Shown here: positions 1 through 8,515 of the stretch, piece by piece
Position numbering within the stretch: the stretch's first letter is position 1
Layout of the letters: every line of letters begins with the position of its first letter
Origin: G965276675 sp965276675
GTDB lineage: Bacteria > Acidobacteriota > Terriglobia > Terriglobales > Acidobacteriaceae
Assembly: GCA_965276675.1 (NCBI GenBank)
Contig: OZ255624.1
Location: 1,426,001 to 1,490,000, forward strand
Direction of reading: 5' to 3'
Length of the DNA stretch: 64,000 nt
The notes under the pieces: generated by a model
What the model was told of the DNA's origin: nothing
Database searches by the model: none
Seen by the model: the letters and a program-made list of their open reading frames with translations, nothing else
Position numbers and translations under genes: made by a program

Positions 1-33
1 GTGGCTATGCAGGTTCAACACGGCAAAGGCTGA
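1..33 (+). CDS. possible C-terminal tail of an upstream gene (partial)
   Basis: The first 33 bases read as an open frame ending in TGA at 31-33, one base before the ATG at 35. Ten codons are too few to identify a product. It is listed only because close spacing to the next start is typical of an operon. It could equally be leader sequence. Confidence 0.2.
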   Translation: MAMQVQHGKG

Positions 34-34
34 G

Positions 35-1651
35 ATGAAGAATGCTCTCTGGCTCCTATTCGTTCTGCTTCCTGGAGGTTGCCTCGCTCAGATCGGCGGA
101 ACAGCACCTACTTCCTCGACCGGCTCCCATGCCCAGCCTTCCGGCCCCCCAGCGCTCAGCAGGATCTCGACAGCAACCTCGGCGACAACCATTGAGGCCT
201 CGTTTGAGACGGCTGCGTTTGCTTCACCATCGCTCACGTGTGGCACAGCCGCAGGCAGTTACACCAACCTGTCGGTAGATAGTGGCGTAGGAACCGCTCT
301 GATTCACCAGCAGATAGTCGCAGGGCTTAAGCCCTCAACGCACTACTACTGCAAGATCACGGTTAAGAATGCAATCGATTCGGCATTGAGCACATTCACG
401 GCTACGACGCAGGCACCACAGGCTAGCACGCCGATCACAGGGCTAACCATCGGACCCATGCAGTACTACAACAACCTCAATCCAAAAAACCAAGGGACCG
501 GCGACACGTTCTACAATTGCAAGTCGAACGATAGCACGACCTACATCACTAGCGACGATAACAGGGGCTTTATGGTGAGCGGCCAACCTGCGAACGTTGC
601 CACGCCGATGTCGCTTATGAAGTTCCTCTCGGAGGACCCATTCGTCATCCAGACTGTAAATCCCATGAAAGGCTATGGCACGTTTCTGGTCTATACAGCA
701 CCTGACTATCTAAGCTCGAAAAATACGGGCCTGTTTTGTATGGGTGGCTATCTTTACATGGCCATTGGAAGGCAAGGCGGTCAGCCAGGTAGTAAGGGAA
801 CTCCCACGATCGACGCAGGTGGCGCCTTCCCTCAACGCGCTGGGCAGATCATCTGGAGCGCGGATCACGGACGGAGCTGGAACAACTTCCAGAATCCCAG
901 GAAGTTCTTTCCGGGGGGCGCGGAGACAAACCCTCCTGCTTCGCTAATGTTCGGAACAACGCCGACGCTCTTCGCTTCGGCCGAGTTTGTCCACTACTGC
1001 GCAGACGATGGGACTCTAGGCTACACCTTGGCTTGCAACCAGCACGACAATGGCGACGCCTACGTGTACCTGATCGCAAATGAGGGCACTTGGAACGGAG
1101 GCGGAACACGGGGAGGCGGCAATGCCTTCTATATCGCCCGCGTCGCACGAGCGAAGCTCCAGGATCTCAACGCGGCCGAGTATCAGTGGTACACAAAAGG
1201 GGATGGGTCGCTCGATTCGAGCTGGAGCAACACACAGGCCAATGCAACAGCGATCATCACCAATTACGGGAAGCTAGGCGAGCCGAACATCCAGTATTTC
1301 CCGGCCCTGAATCGCTATCTCCTGCTGACGTTCTACTATCCGCAGGGGGTTGTGGGCGACAGCAAGAATCTCACCAATTCAGTGTGGCTAGGCTATGAAG
1401 CACCGCATCCGTGGGGACCGTGGACGCTGATTCACACAAGCACATGGCCAGGTGCGTACAATCCCGTTGTCCTGAACGACACCGCATACACCGGCACCAC
1501 CCCGACAATCATGTGGACTGGCGACTTTGCTAACCCAGCGAACTACACCATGCGGTTCGCCACGATCACACTGCGCACTAGCGGTTTGCGGAAGAGCAGT
1601 TCCGCCGTCCGCAACTTTAAAATGGCTTGTCCGGCCGAAGAAGATCAATAG
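35..1651 (+). CDS. secreted protein with fibronectin-III-like N-terminal domain and beta-propeller-like body, function unknown
   Basis: A 538-residue protein. Residues 1-18 form a clear Sec signal peptide (Lys-Asn, a leucine-rich core, then a cleavage region around CLAQ). Residues ~40-125 resemble a fibronectin type III fold of the kind found at the start of secreted phosphatases and hydrolases (a GLKPSTHYYCKI strand pattern). The remainder contains motifs such as WSADHGRSWNNF, usual in sialidase-like or DUF4185-like propellers that bind or cleave glycans. No catalytic set can be assigned. The ATG at 35 follows an AAAGG-like ribosome site. The gene stands apart from the decayed mobile DNA downstream. 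A role in extracellular polysaccharide handling is inference only. Confidence 0.8.
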   Translation: MKNALWLLFVLLPGGCLAQIGGTAPTSSTGSHAQPSGPPALSRISTATSATTIEASFETAAFASPSLTCGTAAGSYTNLSVDSGVGTALIHQQIVAGLKPSTHYYCKITVKNAIDSALSTFTATTQAPQASTPITGLTIGPMQYYNNLNPKNQGTGDTFYNCKSNDSTTYITSDDNRGFMVSGQPANVATPMSLMKFLSEDPFVIQTVNPMKGYGTFLVYTAPDYLSSKNTGLFCMGGYLYMAIGRQGGQPGSKGTPTIDAGGAFPQRAGQIIWSADHGRSWNNFQNPRKFFPGGAETNPPASLMFGTTPTLFASAEFVHYCADDGTLGYTLACNQHDNGDAYVYLIANEGTWNGGGTRGGGNAFYIARVARAKLQDLNAAEYQWYTKGDGSLDSSWSNTQANATAIITNYGKLGEPNIQYFPALNRYLLLTFYYPQGVVGDSKNLTNSVWLGYEAPHPWGPWTLIHTSTWPGAYNPVVLNDTAYTGTTPTIMWTGDFANPANYTMRFATITLRTSGLRKSSSAVRNFKMACPAEEDQ

Positions 1652-1699
1652 CTCTCAGAAACGAGTACTTCAGCCCGAACTGAATCTCACGGGCCGGAG

Positions 1700-2488
1700 T
1701 TGCGTAGAAAGTCTGACCGAACTGAGCTGATGTCAATATAGCCAGGCAGTGTTCTTCGACAGCGGCGCACGGATCTACCGGTCGCTTTGCTGATCTGTGC
1801 CCGGTAGCATTTGAGGTAATTCCTCGCCTGCGATTTGAAAAGAGCGGAGGGTAGTTGGCACTTATCATTCCGTCCTTGGTCTCTATGAGCCAGTCCACGA
1901 CCTCTTTCCACTCCTTGAGGTTGGTTTCTGCGATGAAGGCCGGAAGTGCATCTCTGTGAACGCGGGTGTGATTGGAGACAACCCGAACCTCTCAGCAAGG
2001 TACAGGGCTAGCTCATCAGCATCATCCTGAACGGGGATTGGGTGGGTGGCTTTGCCGTTAGTCGCCGAATCCGGCTTTGTCTCCGCTGCTGGTGTGGTTG
2101 CTGCCTCTGGCCTTTTTTGCGAGTCGAGTTACAACTCAGCATCAGCGTCGTGTGCGGCTCGCTTTGGTAACAGCACGCGAAGGTCCGATTCTAATGCGGC
2201 GAAGGCGCGAGGGACGATGCGCCGCTTGCTGGTGCCATTCTGGCCTGCTGAATCCTTTTGCTCGATGAAGCCGTCGAGCCGAGCCTTACGCACCGTTTTC
2301 TGCACATAAGAGATGGTGCAGCCGTTTTCAATTGCGAGGACGCGGTTAGAGGCGAAGCCCCAAGTTCGCGGCTTCGACCCTTCGTGATCTCCGATGTGCC
2401 ACAGGATCGCCAGCTGAACGTGACTGTAGCCACGCCGCAAGAGGACGGGAGCAAATGTCTGCGGGAGTGCTGATCTGTCGTAGGCCAT
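1700..2488 (-). pseudogene. broken winged-helix / replication-initiator-like gene
   Basis: Reading leftwards from 2488, a 119-residue frame (starting MAYDRSALPQTFAPVL) contains a plausible helix-turn-helix around residues 20-80 (QLAILWHIGDHEG, then NGCTISYVQKTVRKARLDGFIEQ). It stops at 2129-2131 (TAA). Protein-like sequence continues past the stop in the same frame (DSQKRPEAATTPAAETKPDSA) to about 1960. It then passes into a second frame (FIAETNLKEWKEVVDWLIE, ~1955-1846) and possibly a third (KSQARNYLKCYRAQI, ~1850-1790). One ancestral gene with a nonsense mutation and two frame shifts explains this best. The N-terminal fold resembles replication initiators or phage-type helix-turn-helix proteins. 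Iteron-like repeats lie just upstream on its own strand, consistent with a dead replication module. The 119-residue piece might still be expressed. Confidence 0.5.
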
Positions 2489-2715
2489 TTAATTACCTCT
2501 CTCGGGGGTAATACAGTCTGACCGGAAGTCTGGGGGCGAAAGTGTCAAAAGAATTTGTTGTGCCTGTTTTGCTCTACACCAATGGTTGGCAGTCGAAAAG
2601 CTTGTTCACTTCAGTTTTTCTGGCATGCGCTAGCTAGGGTATAGGTCGTGTGTGTCACGCGACCTGCATGAGACGAATAATCGTTTCGCCCAATAGGGAC
2701 GCGGATGGGCGCGAT

Positions 2716-2748
2716 CGATCCGCAATCGATCCGCAATCGATCCGCAAT
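2716..2748. repeat. three exact tandem copies of an 11-bp unit
   Basis: The unit CGATCCGCAAT occurs three times without gaps (2716-2726, 2727-2737, 2738-2748). An 11-bp period is about one helical turn, so a bound protein would contact the same DNA face in each copy. It lies upstream of the broken winged-helix gene, as expected for initiator or repressor binding sites. Confidence 0.85.
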
Positions 2749-2828
2749 CACTCCCCGGCGAGAGAACCGATTTAACCCAATAACGATGATGGTTCCGGAG
2801 ATTCAGAGACAAACGAATTATGGGGCCA

Positions 2829-2858
2829 TCACGCGACCGTCACGCGAGCATCACGCGA
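2829..2858. repeat. three TCACGCGA boxes at an 11-bp period
   Basis: TCACGCGA occurs at 2829-2836, 2840-2847 and 2851-2858, each 11 bp from the next, with variable 3-bp spacers. This is a second, unrelated repeat family with the same helical period as the one at 2716. Ordered protein-binding sites are likely. Confidence 0.8.
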
Positions 2859-2861
2859 CGC

Positions 2862-2944
2862 ATGGACTAGTTAGGGTATGCGGTATGGACTAACCAGAAC
2901 ATGGGGACATGGACCAATTAGGGTATGGGGACATGGACTAACTA
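2862..2944. repeat. four imperfect direct repeats of about 24 bp (iteron-like)
   Basis: Copies begin with ATGGAC at 2862, 2885, 2909 and 2933, giving periods of 23, 24 and 24 bp. Copies 1 and 3 share TTAGGGTATG and copies 3 and 4 share GGGGACATGGAC. Length and spacing match the iterons of theta-replicating plasmids. Just beyond, GAATCAGGTA is repeated at 2953 and 2978 (25 bp apart). No AT-rich melting region or DnaA box could be assigned with confidence. Confidence 0.65.
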
Positions 2945-3516
2945 GTGCACACGAATCAGGTACTTAAGCAGGAACTTGAATCAGGTATCTAACAAGGAAG
3001 CTAAGAACGGGCGGCAACGCTTCGCGTCGCTGGCTAGCTTGCGCTGGGTTCTTTCGAACCAGAAGCAACAGCAAACCGCTTCTGGTCGGCTCAGCAAGGA
3101 ATACGGGTGACGTCTGGACAAACCTCATCACGAATCGCTACGCTCTGCATTCTCCCGCGGGTGATCATCACGACGGCTCTCCCAATTTCTCAATTTGAGA
3201 AATCCAGCAGTCTGATGGCGAGTGCTTGAGGGGCAATCAGGCCAGCCTCCCCCTTGGTCTTTGACGGATCGCATTGGATCGCCGCCGACCAGTGTGGTGG
3301 GAGGCTGACTCCTGCAGGCATGTTGCGAACTGCACAGCAGTCGGAAGGCTTTATCGCGTTCCTTGGCTTATCGATGTTTTCGCGGCTGCACGCGTACCAC
3401 TTAGGTGTACGCATATCCATTCACTCGCAGTGTCACCTGCTCACGTGAGGTGATCGAGCGGGGAGAACCGATCCTATGCGTCCTCTCATGCCCTATGCTC
3501 ATAGTCTGGAGGCAGA

Positions 3517-4177
3517 ATGAACACTGGCACGATTTTGACGGAGATCGACCGGGAGATTGCCCGGTTGCAGGAAGTGAGAGCACTGCTAGCGGGCACAGAA
3601 GGGAAAGCGAGGGGGCGGGCCGTCCGCGTCTGGTGAGCGCGCCGGGCAAGTCGGCCAGCATTAACTCAACGGAGTTCGAAGGGAACCAGCCCAGCCGGAG
3701 AAGCGCCGACAGAAGATGAGCGCGGAGGGCCGGGCGAAGATCGGGGCGGCACAAAAGGCGTGCTGGGCTAAGCAGAAGGCCGAGCAGAAAAGGGACGAGA
3801 AACAAGCGGCGGGCGTTAAGGCCTCGCCAAAACCGGCCGGGAAGCCAACTGCACGTGAGACCGGGAAGCCCACCCGCCAAGCACATAAGAAGCTGCGGCA
3901 GGAAAGCCTGAAGCGGAGACAGAGAGCACGACATAGGAAACATAGGTTTGGTGCGGCCGCCGGCCTACGTGGCCCAGTACTCACTTGCCTCGCATCTCTC
4001 CAGGGCCGGAGGCCGTGGCGGCTCATACTGCGCGGCGAAGTTGTCGGAACCATCGGTGAGGCCCGGCCGCGCTCGGCGCACATGTCTCGAGCGCGGCTTG
4101 TGGTCATCGGCGTCCCGCACGCGATCGAGCAAGCTGCCAGTGTCTCGCGCTTGAGCAGACGGCTCCTGCGCTCGTAA
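3517..4177 (+). pseudogene. frameshifted small basic Ala/Lys-rich protein, possibly nucleoid-associated
   Basis: A good ribosome site (TGGAGG, 3506-3512) precedes ATG 3517. The first frame reads 39 codons (MNTGTILTEIDREIARLQEV, then AGTEGKARGR) and stops at 3636. The family-like continuation, MSAEGRAKIGAAQKACWAKQ followed by Lys/Ala-rich sequence, is in another frame from about 3700. Acidobacteria carry many intact proteins with this architecture: a short coiled N-terminus, a basic linker, then an SxEGxxRIxAAQKxRWAKQK motif. One indel between about 3625 and 3700 would join the two parts. The end is uncertain, because sequence after about 3950 no longer looks like the family. Function in the family is unknown; DNA binding is a guess from charge. 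Confidence 0.5.
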
Positions 4178-4299
4178 CAGGAGGGTACCGAGTCCCGAAC
4201 GGAACGCTCGATCTCATGCAAGCGGGGAGGCCCAGGAGAGGGACCGCGGCATGGGAAAGCTTCCGGAAATGGGCGTCGTTAATAAGCAAAAGCAAGCTT

Positions 4300-5083
4300 T
4301 TAGATGAAAGGAATGACTGCACGTATGCGCATTAAACAAGTTTCCGAATGCCCAGATAGACCACGACAATGTTCCATTCGTGAGTAAAACTGCGGAAAGC
4401 GCGCAATGCGCTTTTCAATGCCGGGCATGCCTATAAGGACCATCCCTGCGCTACCTTCGTCAAAGATGGATCGCAATTGCTCGAGGCTGTTCATCTGCAA
4501 TCGGTCCGCTTCATCGACGAGGATGAGAGTCGTCGGATCCGGCACTCCCCTCTTTCGTGCCTCATACTCTTGGAAGGTCTGAAAGTAGGTCGGATCGACC
4601 GGAGGACGGTCACGTGGAGAGCATCCCAATCCGTTCAAGATTTCTCTCCGCTTCGTTTCATCGCGAAGACGAATGGCATCGAGTACTTCAGTGGCCTCCC
4701 GGCGGATCGGGCGCAGGGCAATGCCCATTAACCGCTCGCGCGCCAGCCGGATGTCCGCTTCGATTCTGGAGGGCGTGTTAATGACGGAGGCAGTATAGAG
4801 AACCGTATCGATGGGGAGCTGATCGCGGGCTTCTGCGGTCCAGCGATCAAGCGGTCCAGCGATCAAATTGAACGATCATTTCTGCGCGACTGTAGCGCAA
4901 GGCCGATAGCGTCTTGCCGATACCGGGTGGTCCGTAGCAAAGACCGATGTACCGGAACTGCCGGCAGGCGTCGCAGAATTCAACAAAGCGTTTATGTTCC
5001 AGTGTCTCGACGAAGGCCCGGCTACTCGTTACGGTAGCGCTTGATGTGGACTGCTGGCCTGGTTGGGAGTGCTGTACTTGCAT
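4300..5083 (-). pseudogene. TniB/TnsC-like AAA+ transposition ATPase, frameshifted
   Basis: TniB-type ATPases recruit the transposase to target DNA. The expected start is ATG at 5083. The N-terminal part has Walker A GPPGIGKT at residues ~51-58 and reaches a premature stop at 4847. The rest continues in another frame from the EARDQLPIDTVLY region with a Walker B-like TLILVDEADRLQ. A perfect 16-bp tandem duplication at 4835-4866 causes the shift, and deleting one copy restores one continuous frame. The last ~30 residues do not match the family, so the 3' end is also decayed. The reading frame is open from the upstream transposase into this gene with no stop between them. Confidence 0.8.
4835..4866. 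repeat. perfect 16-bp tandem duplication that breaks tniB
   Basis: GCGGTCCAGCGATCAA is present at 4835-4850 and again at 4851-4866. Sixteen is not a multiple of three, so the second copy shifts the frame. Removing one copy rejoins the two halves of the ATPase in frame (FDRWTA followed by EARDQL). This is a direct view of the inactivating event. Confidence 0.95.
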
Positions 5084-6479
5084 GGACTTCCCCCGTTGCT
5101 GGACCTTTCTTGAGAGCAGAAGCGTGTCCTCCCTCTTCTGACGGTCGAGGAGGATCGACCGCAGTTCCTTCCGGCGTTGGTTGCGTGCTCGAATGAGGTC
5201 ACGCAACGGAATCGTTTCGCCGGCGAGCTCGGCCGAGATAGCGCGGCAGAGAAAGCGGTCTTTATAGAAGACTCGGATTTCGCCCATATCGCGTGGATCG
5301 AAGCGAATCGTTATGTCTTCGCCGACGTACGCGGCGAAGGTGAGGGAAAGGTAACGGAGACTCTGGAAGTGGATGCCGTCACGGCGGACCTTGCGTGCGC
5401 GGATCTCTTGCATAAGCAGCAGATCGAGCTGCTCGAGCGACTCAGGCATGCGCGGCAGAAATCCGCCGTCCTCCCACGATTCTGACGGTGCAAGCCGTCG
5501 GACCGAACTTGCCCGTCGGTGGTAAATCTCTAATAGGAATGTACGGAACAGATCGTCGAGCTGCCCGATAGTGAGACTGGGTCTTCGACGGCTCTTTCGT
5601 GTGTACCCCTCCAGATCGCATAAGAACATCTCGTTGACCGTTCTGAAGAATCGTTCGATCCGGCCGCGCCCTTGCGGCTTGCCCGGGACCGAAAAGACGA
5701 GCCGCATCTTGAGATCAGCGGCGACCTGCTCCAGGCGCTTCGAGGTGAAATCCGAACCATTATCGACGTACAGAACGTCTGGGATACCGCAGATATGCCA
5801 GTGAGGGTCGTTCTTCCGCCAAATGCCCTGGCGAATAGCAAGACAGGTACGGAGAGAAGATGGCGGATCAAAGGCGAGGTAGTAGCCGGCGATTGCACGG
5901 CTGTAATCGTCAATAACGATCGTCAGCCATGGTCGTGCAGAAGTGCCATCCTCTTTGAGCAGCAGGATGTCGAGTTGTGCGTGATCGGCTTGCCAGATGG
6001 CGTTCGGCTCTGACGCTTCGCGCCGATGCACCAGATCAAAGGTTTCGCTGTATGCCTTATCACCCTTATGAGCGAGAGTGAGCAAGCTCTCAGGCAGTTC
6101 GCGAACAACCCTATAACGGTCCAATAGCTTGGCGTCGTTTCGCCGGTCGCCTCCGCAAACTGCTTTATCTGACGACAAATCGAAGTGATCGGAATGGGCG
6201 GTCTCTCAAGTGCCAATCCCTCAATGGGGCTGATTTGATCTTCGAAGACACTGCCCGGTGTACACCGCGATCTTCGCGCGACTTCCGAGCAAGTGCCACG
6301 AGTCCGAATCTTCGATATTGCGCTATCCAGCGTTGCACCGTTCGGAAGGGAACTTCCGCATCTGTTACGATGACACGCAACGGTCGACCATCTTCCAGGT
6401 GGGGTGCGATCAAGCGAAAGCGTGATAATGCAAGGTCACGGGCCTCCGGCGACACTTCGACCAGTTCCCGCATGCTCAA
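5084..6479 (-). pseudogene. TniA-like DDE transposase (Mu/Tn552 type), multiply frameshifted
   Basis: The N-terminal part (6479 to about 6230) carries a helix-turn-helix (FRTVQRWIAQYRRFGLVALA). A second segment is in another frame (PPIPITSICRQIKQF, about 6215-6130). The rest, from about 6130, is in a third frame and contains the integrase core. The DDE triad is visible in WQADHAQLD, YVDNGSDF and GRIERFF, followed by a Mu-type C-terminal beta-barrel region. At least two indels near 6230 and 6130 therefore break the gene. It partners the tniB remnant. No resolvase or element ends were recognised, so this is an isolated fragment of a Tn5053/Tn552-like transposon. Confidence 0.8.
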
Positions 6480-6592
6480 GTTTACGCCAAATACTTTGCA
6501 AAAAATCTACGCCATAATTAGCAAATCGACACGCATTGGGGTATCCGCGTGTTTGCGCACAACGATAGAGCCCAATTTAGCGTCCACGCAGC

Positions 6593-8495
6593 CTATCGCG
6601 GCAGGTTCTTGAGCGAAGGCCCAGAATACGACCCATTCGCGCAGCTCAATTCTCCGCTTTCAACGCGTGCTAGCATACTTCGCGCCCGAAACAGGGCCGG
6701 ACTGTAGGTCAACATCTCCGCGAGCACCTGCCGCGCCTGCTCCTTGTTTCCGAGCTGGCACTCCGCCAGTGCCAGATTTTCTCCCAACTCAGGAACATCC
6801 TTGTTGTGCTGGAACACGTCTTTCCAGAGGGCTGCTGCTGCCTCCAGATTTCCGCCCGCTGCCAGCAGCGTTCCCAGATTGGTCCCTGCCACGTAATTAT
6901 CCGGCTCGATCCGCAATGCCGCCCGGTAGTAGCTCGCCGCCCGCGCGCCATCACCGTTCATCTCGGCAAGTATTCCGAGGGATCGCAGAACCGGGACGTC
7001 CGCTGTATCCGTCTTCACCGCAGAGGACAGCAGCTCGGTCGCCTTCTGCCGCGCCGATCCGCCGCCGTGCACCGCCAGGTTGTAGTACGCCAATCCCAAA
7101 TCACGCGCAGAAATCGTTCCCGGCAACACCGAAACTAGATCCGTCGGTTGATCGCTCTTTTGCTCCGACCCTGAACTCACAAACTCTGCCCTATCCGGCC
7201 GTCTCCGAATCCGGTGGTCGGTCCACGCCACATGCGCAATGTTTTCAGAGCCCGTCTTCGGCATATGGCAGCTCGTGCAGTCTGGGTTTGTCGGAAAGTG
7301 CTGCGCCGTAAATGTCTGCCCACTATGGCAGGCCAGGCATTTCGCCCGGTAGAAACCGACCCGCTCCCCAGCCGTCGGTGAGAGATGCGGATTGTGGCAG
7401 CTCATGCACGACATCTTAGCCCCGGTCACCACCTTGCACCGGCTGCTGCTGAACTGCTCAACTTCGCTGACCGCGCGCTTGGTAGTGTTCTCGCCGGCCG
7501 CTACAAAATAGGTGATCGACTCGCGGATATCATCGCCCGGCTTGAAATCTAGCACCGCGCGATTGCGCTGTTCCACACTTGTATCGCCTTCTAGATGGTA
7601 CACAACGCACGTGCTGTCCCGCCGCTCCGGAGCAAGCGTTACTGGGTTCACCATCGGGGCTTTGCTCTTCGTCGCAACGTGTTCTCGCGCATTACCGTGG
7701 CAACTCTCACACGTAATCCACAACTGCTCAAACGGCAGACCGCGGTAAAGATTGTCTGTACCCCCCATCTGCTTCTGCACTCCGCTCATATGGCATCGCA
7801 AGCAGCTCGGATTCAGCGTCAGCGCTGGCGGCATCTCGTGCACGCCTTCCAATCCAGGGGCCATCGTGTACCCCCCGCAGCTGCTGGTAGAAAGCCACCG
7901 GCGATTCCAGCAAGTAACCATTCTTCTCGTACAGGTACGTCAATCCAATATGCCCCGACCCAAGGAAATACTTTAGCCGCTCCATTCCTTGAATTGAGGG
8001 TGCCTCGCCTCTCGCTGTGCTGGCACCTGCGGGCCGACCTTCCGACGCTGCATCGTCTGTCGCAAAGCGCAGCCACGCTCCGTCAGCCTCGTTGCTGATC
8101 GTGAACTGCACACCCGAAGTCGGGTCTCTATAAGACCCAGGCAAGAGACGTTCCACCGCTAGCCCGCTCGCATTCGCCATCGGTGTCTTCAGATAGCTCT
8201 CGAGAATTTTCCTGTGACATGCGCCACACACCGCATCCGCTTGGCGAACCGGCATTGCTTCCGGCTGCGACTCCGACGCGGGCATCGCGGATGAGCAGAT
8301 CCCCGACAGGAGTATCAGTAGAAGAACGATCGTGGTTGCAGCTGACCGGGGACAAATCACGCCATTCCAATCGCCATAGAGAGCCTTCGTTGTCGTCCCG
8401 TATCTTGAGCGCAGCCGAAGGGAAATGGATCTTCTCGTCCCTACTTCGTCTTGCGACGGCCCGTCGACGAGGTTGCGACATCTTGAGACAAACAC
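6593..8495 (-). pseudogene. multihaem cytochrome c with C-terminal TPR repeats, split by one frameshift
   Basis: The N-terminal 255-codon frame has a membrane/signal segment (residues ~55-75) and the first haem site CGACH. The C-terminal frame carries CLRCH, CESCH, CMSCH, CLACH and CTSCH, plus a degenerate CVVYH, then TPR-like repeats over its last ~170 residues. Both frames meet in a run of six G (C7871-C7876 on the plus strand). Five G would give a continuous protein of about 633 residues reading YQQLRGYTMAPGLEG. The family is periplasmic or membrane-anchored and is linked to electron transfer. Homopolymer slippage or a sequence error are equally possible. Downstream genes on the same strand are separated by only short gaps. 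Confidence 0.75.
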
Positions 8496-8515
8496 AGATC
8501 GAGGCGGAGCGTTAA

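Larger units (their letters stand above)
2489..3516. other. 1-kb non-coding region carrying direct-repeat clusters
   Basis: No convincing gene is visible on either strand. The first half (2626-2990) holds several families of short direct repeats, listed separately. The second half (about 3000-3516) has no repeats that stand out and ends in the ribosome site of the next broken gene (TGGAGG at 3506-3512). The density of repeats suggests a relict origin or regulatory region rather than ordinary spacer. Confidence 0.6.

Noticed and set aside
2716..2990. CRISPR array.
   Set aside because: Repeat units of 11 and 24 bp have no unique spacers of constant length, and no cas genes are nearby.
3401..3943. 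A 180-codon minus-strand frame rich in Leu, Pro and Arg over the small basic protein.
   Set aside because: The plus strand has a ribosome site and family-like sequence; the minus frame is the low-complexity shadow expected opposite Lys/Ala-rich coding DNA.
7871..7876. Programmed ribosomal frameshifting at the G6 run of the cytochrome gene.
   Set aside because: A G-only run without a slippery heptamer or obvious downstream structure is not a known signal, and a second unrelated gene has the same type of lesion, which points to slippage or error.
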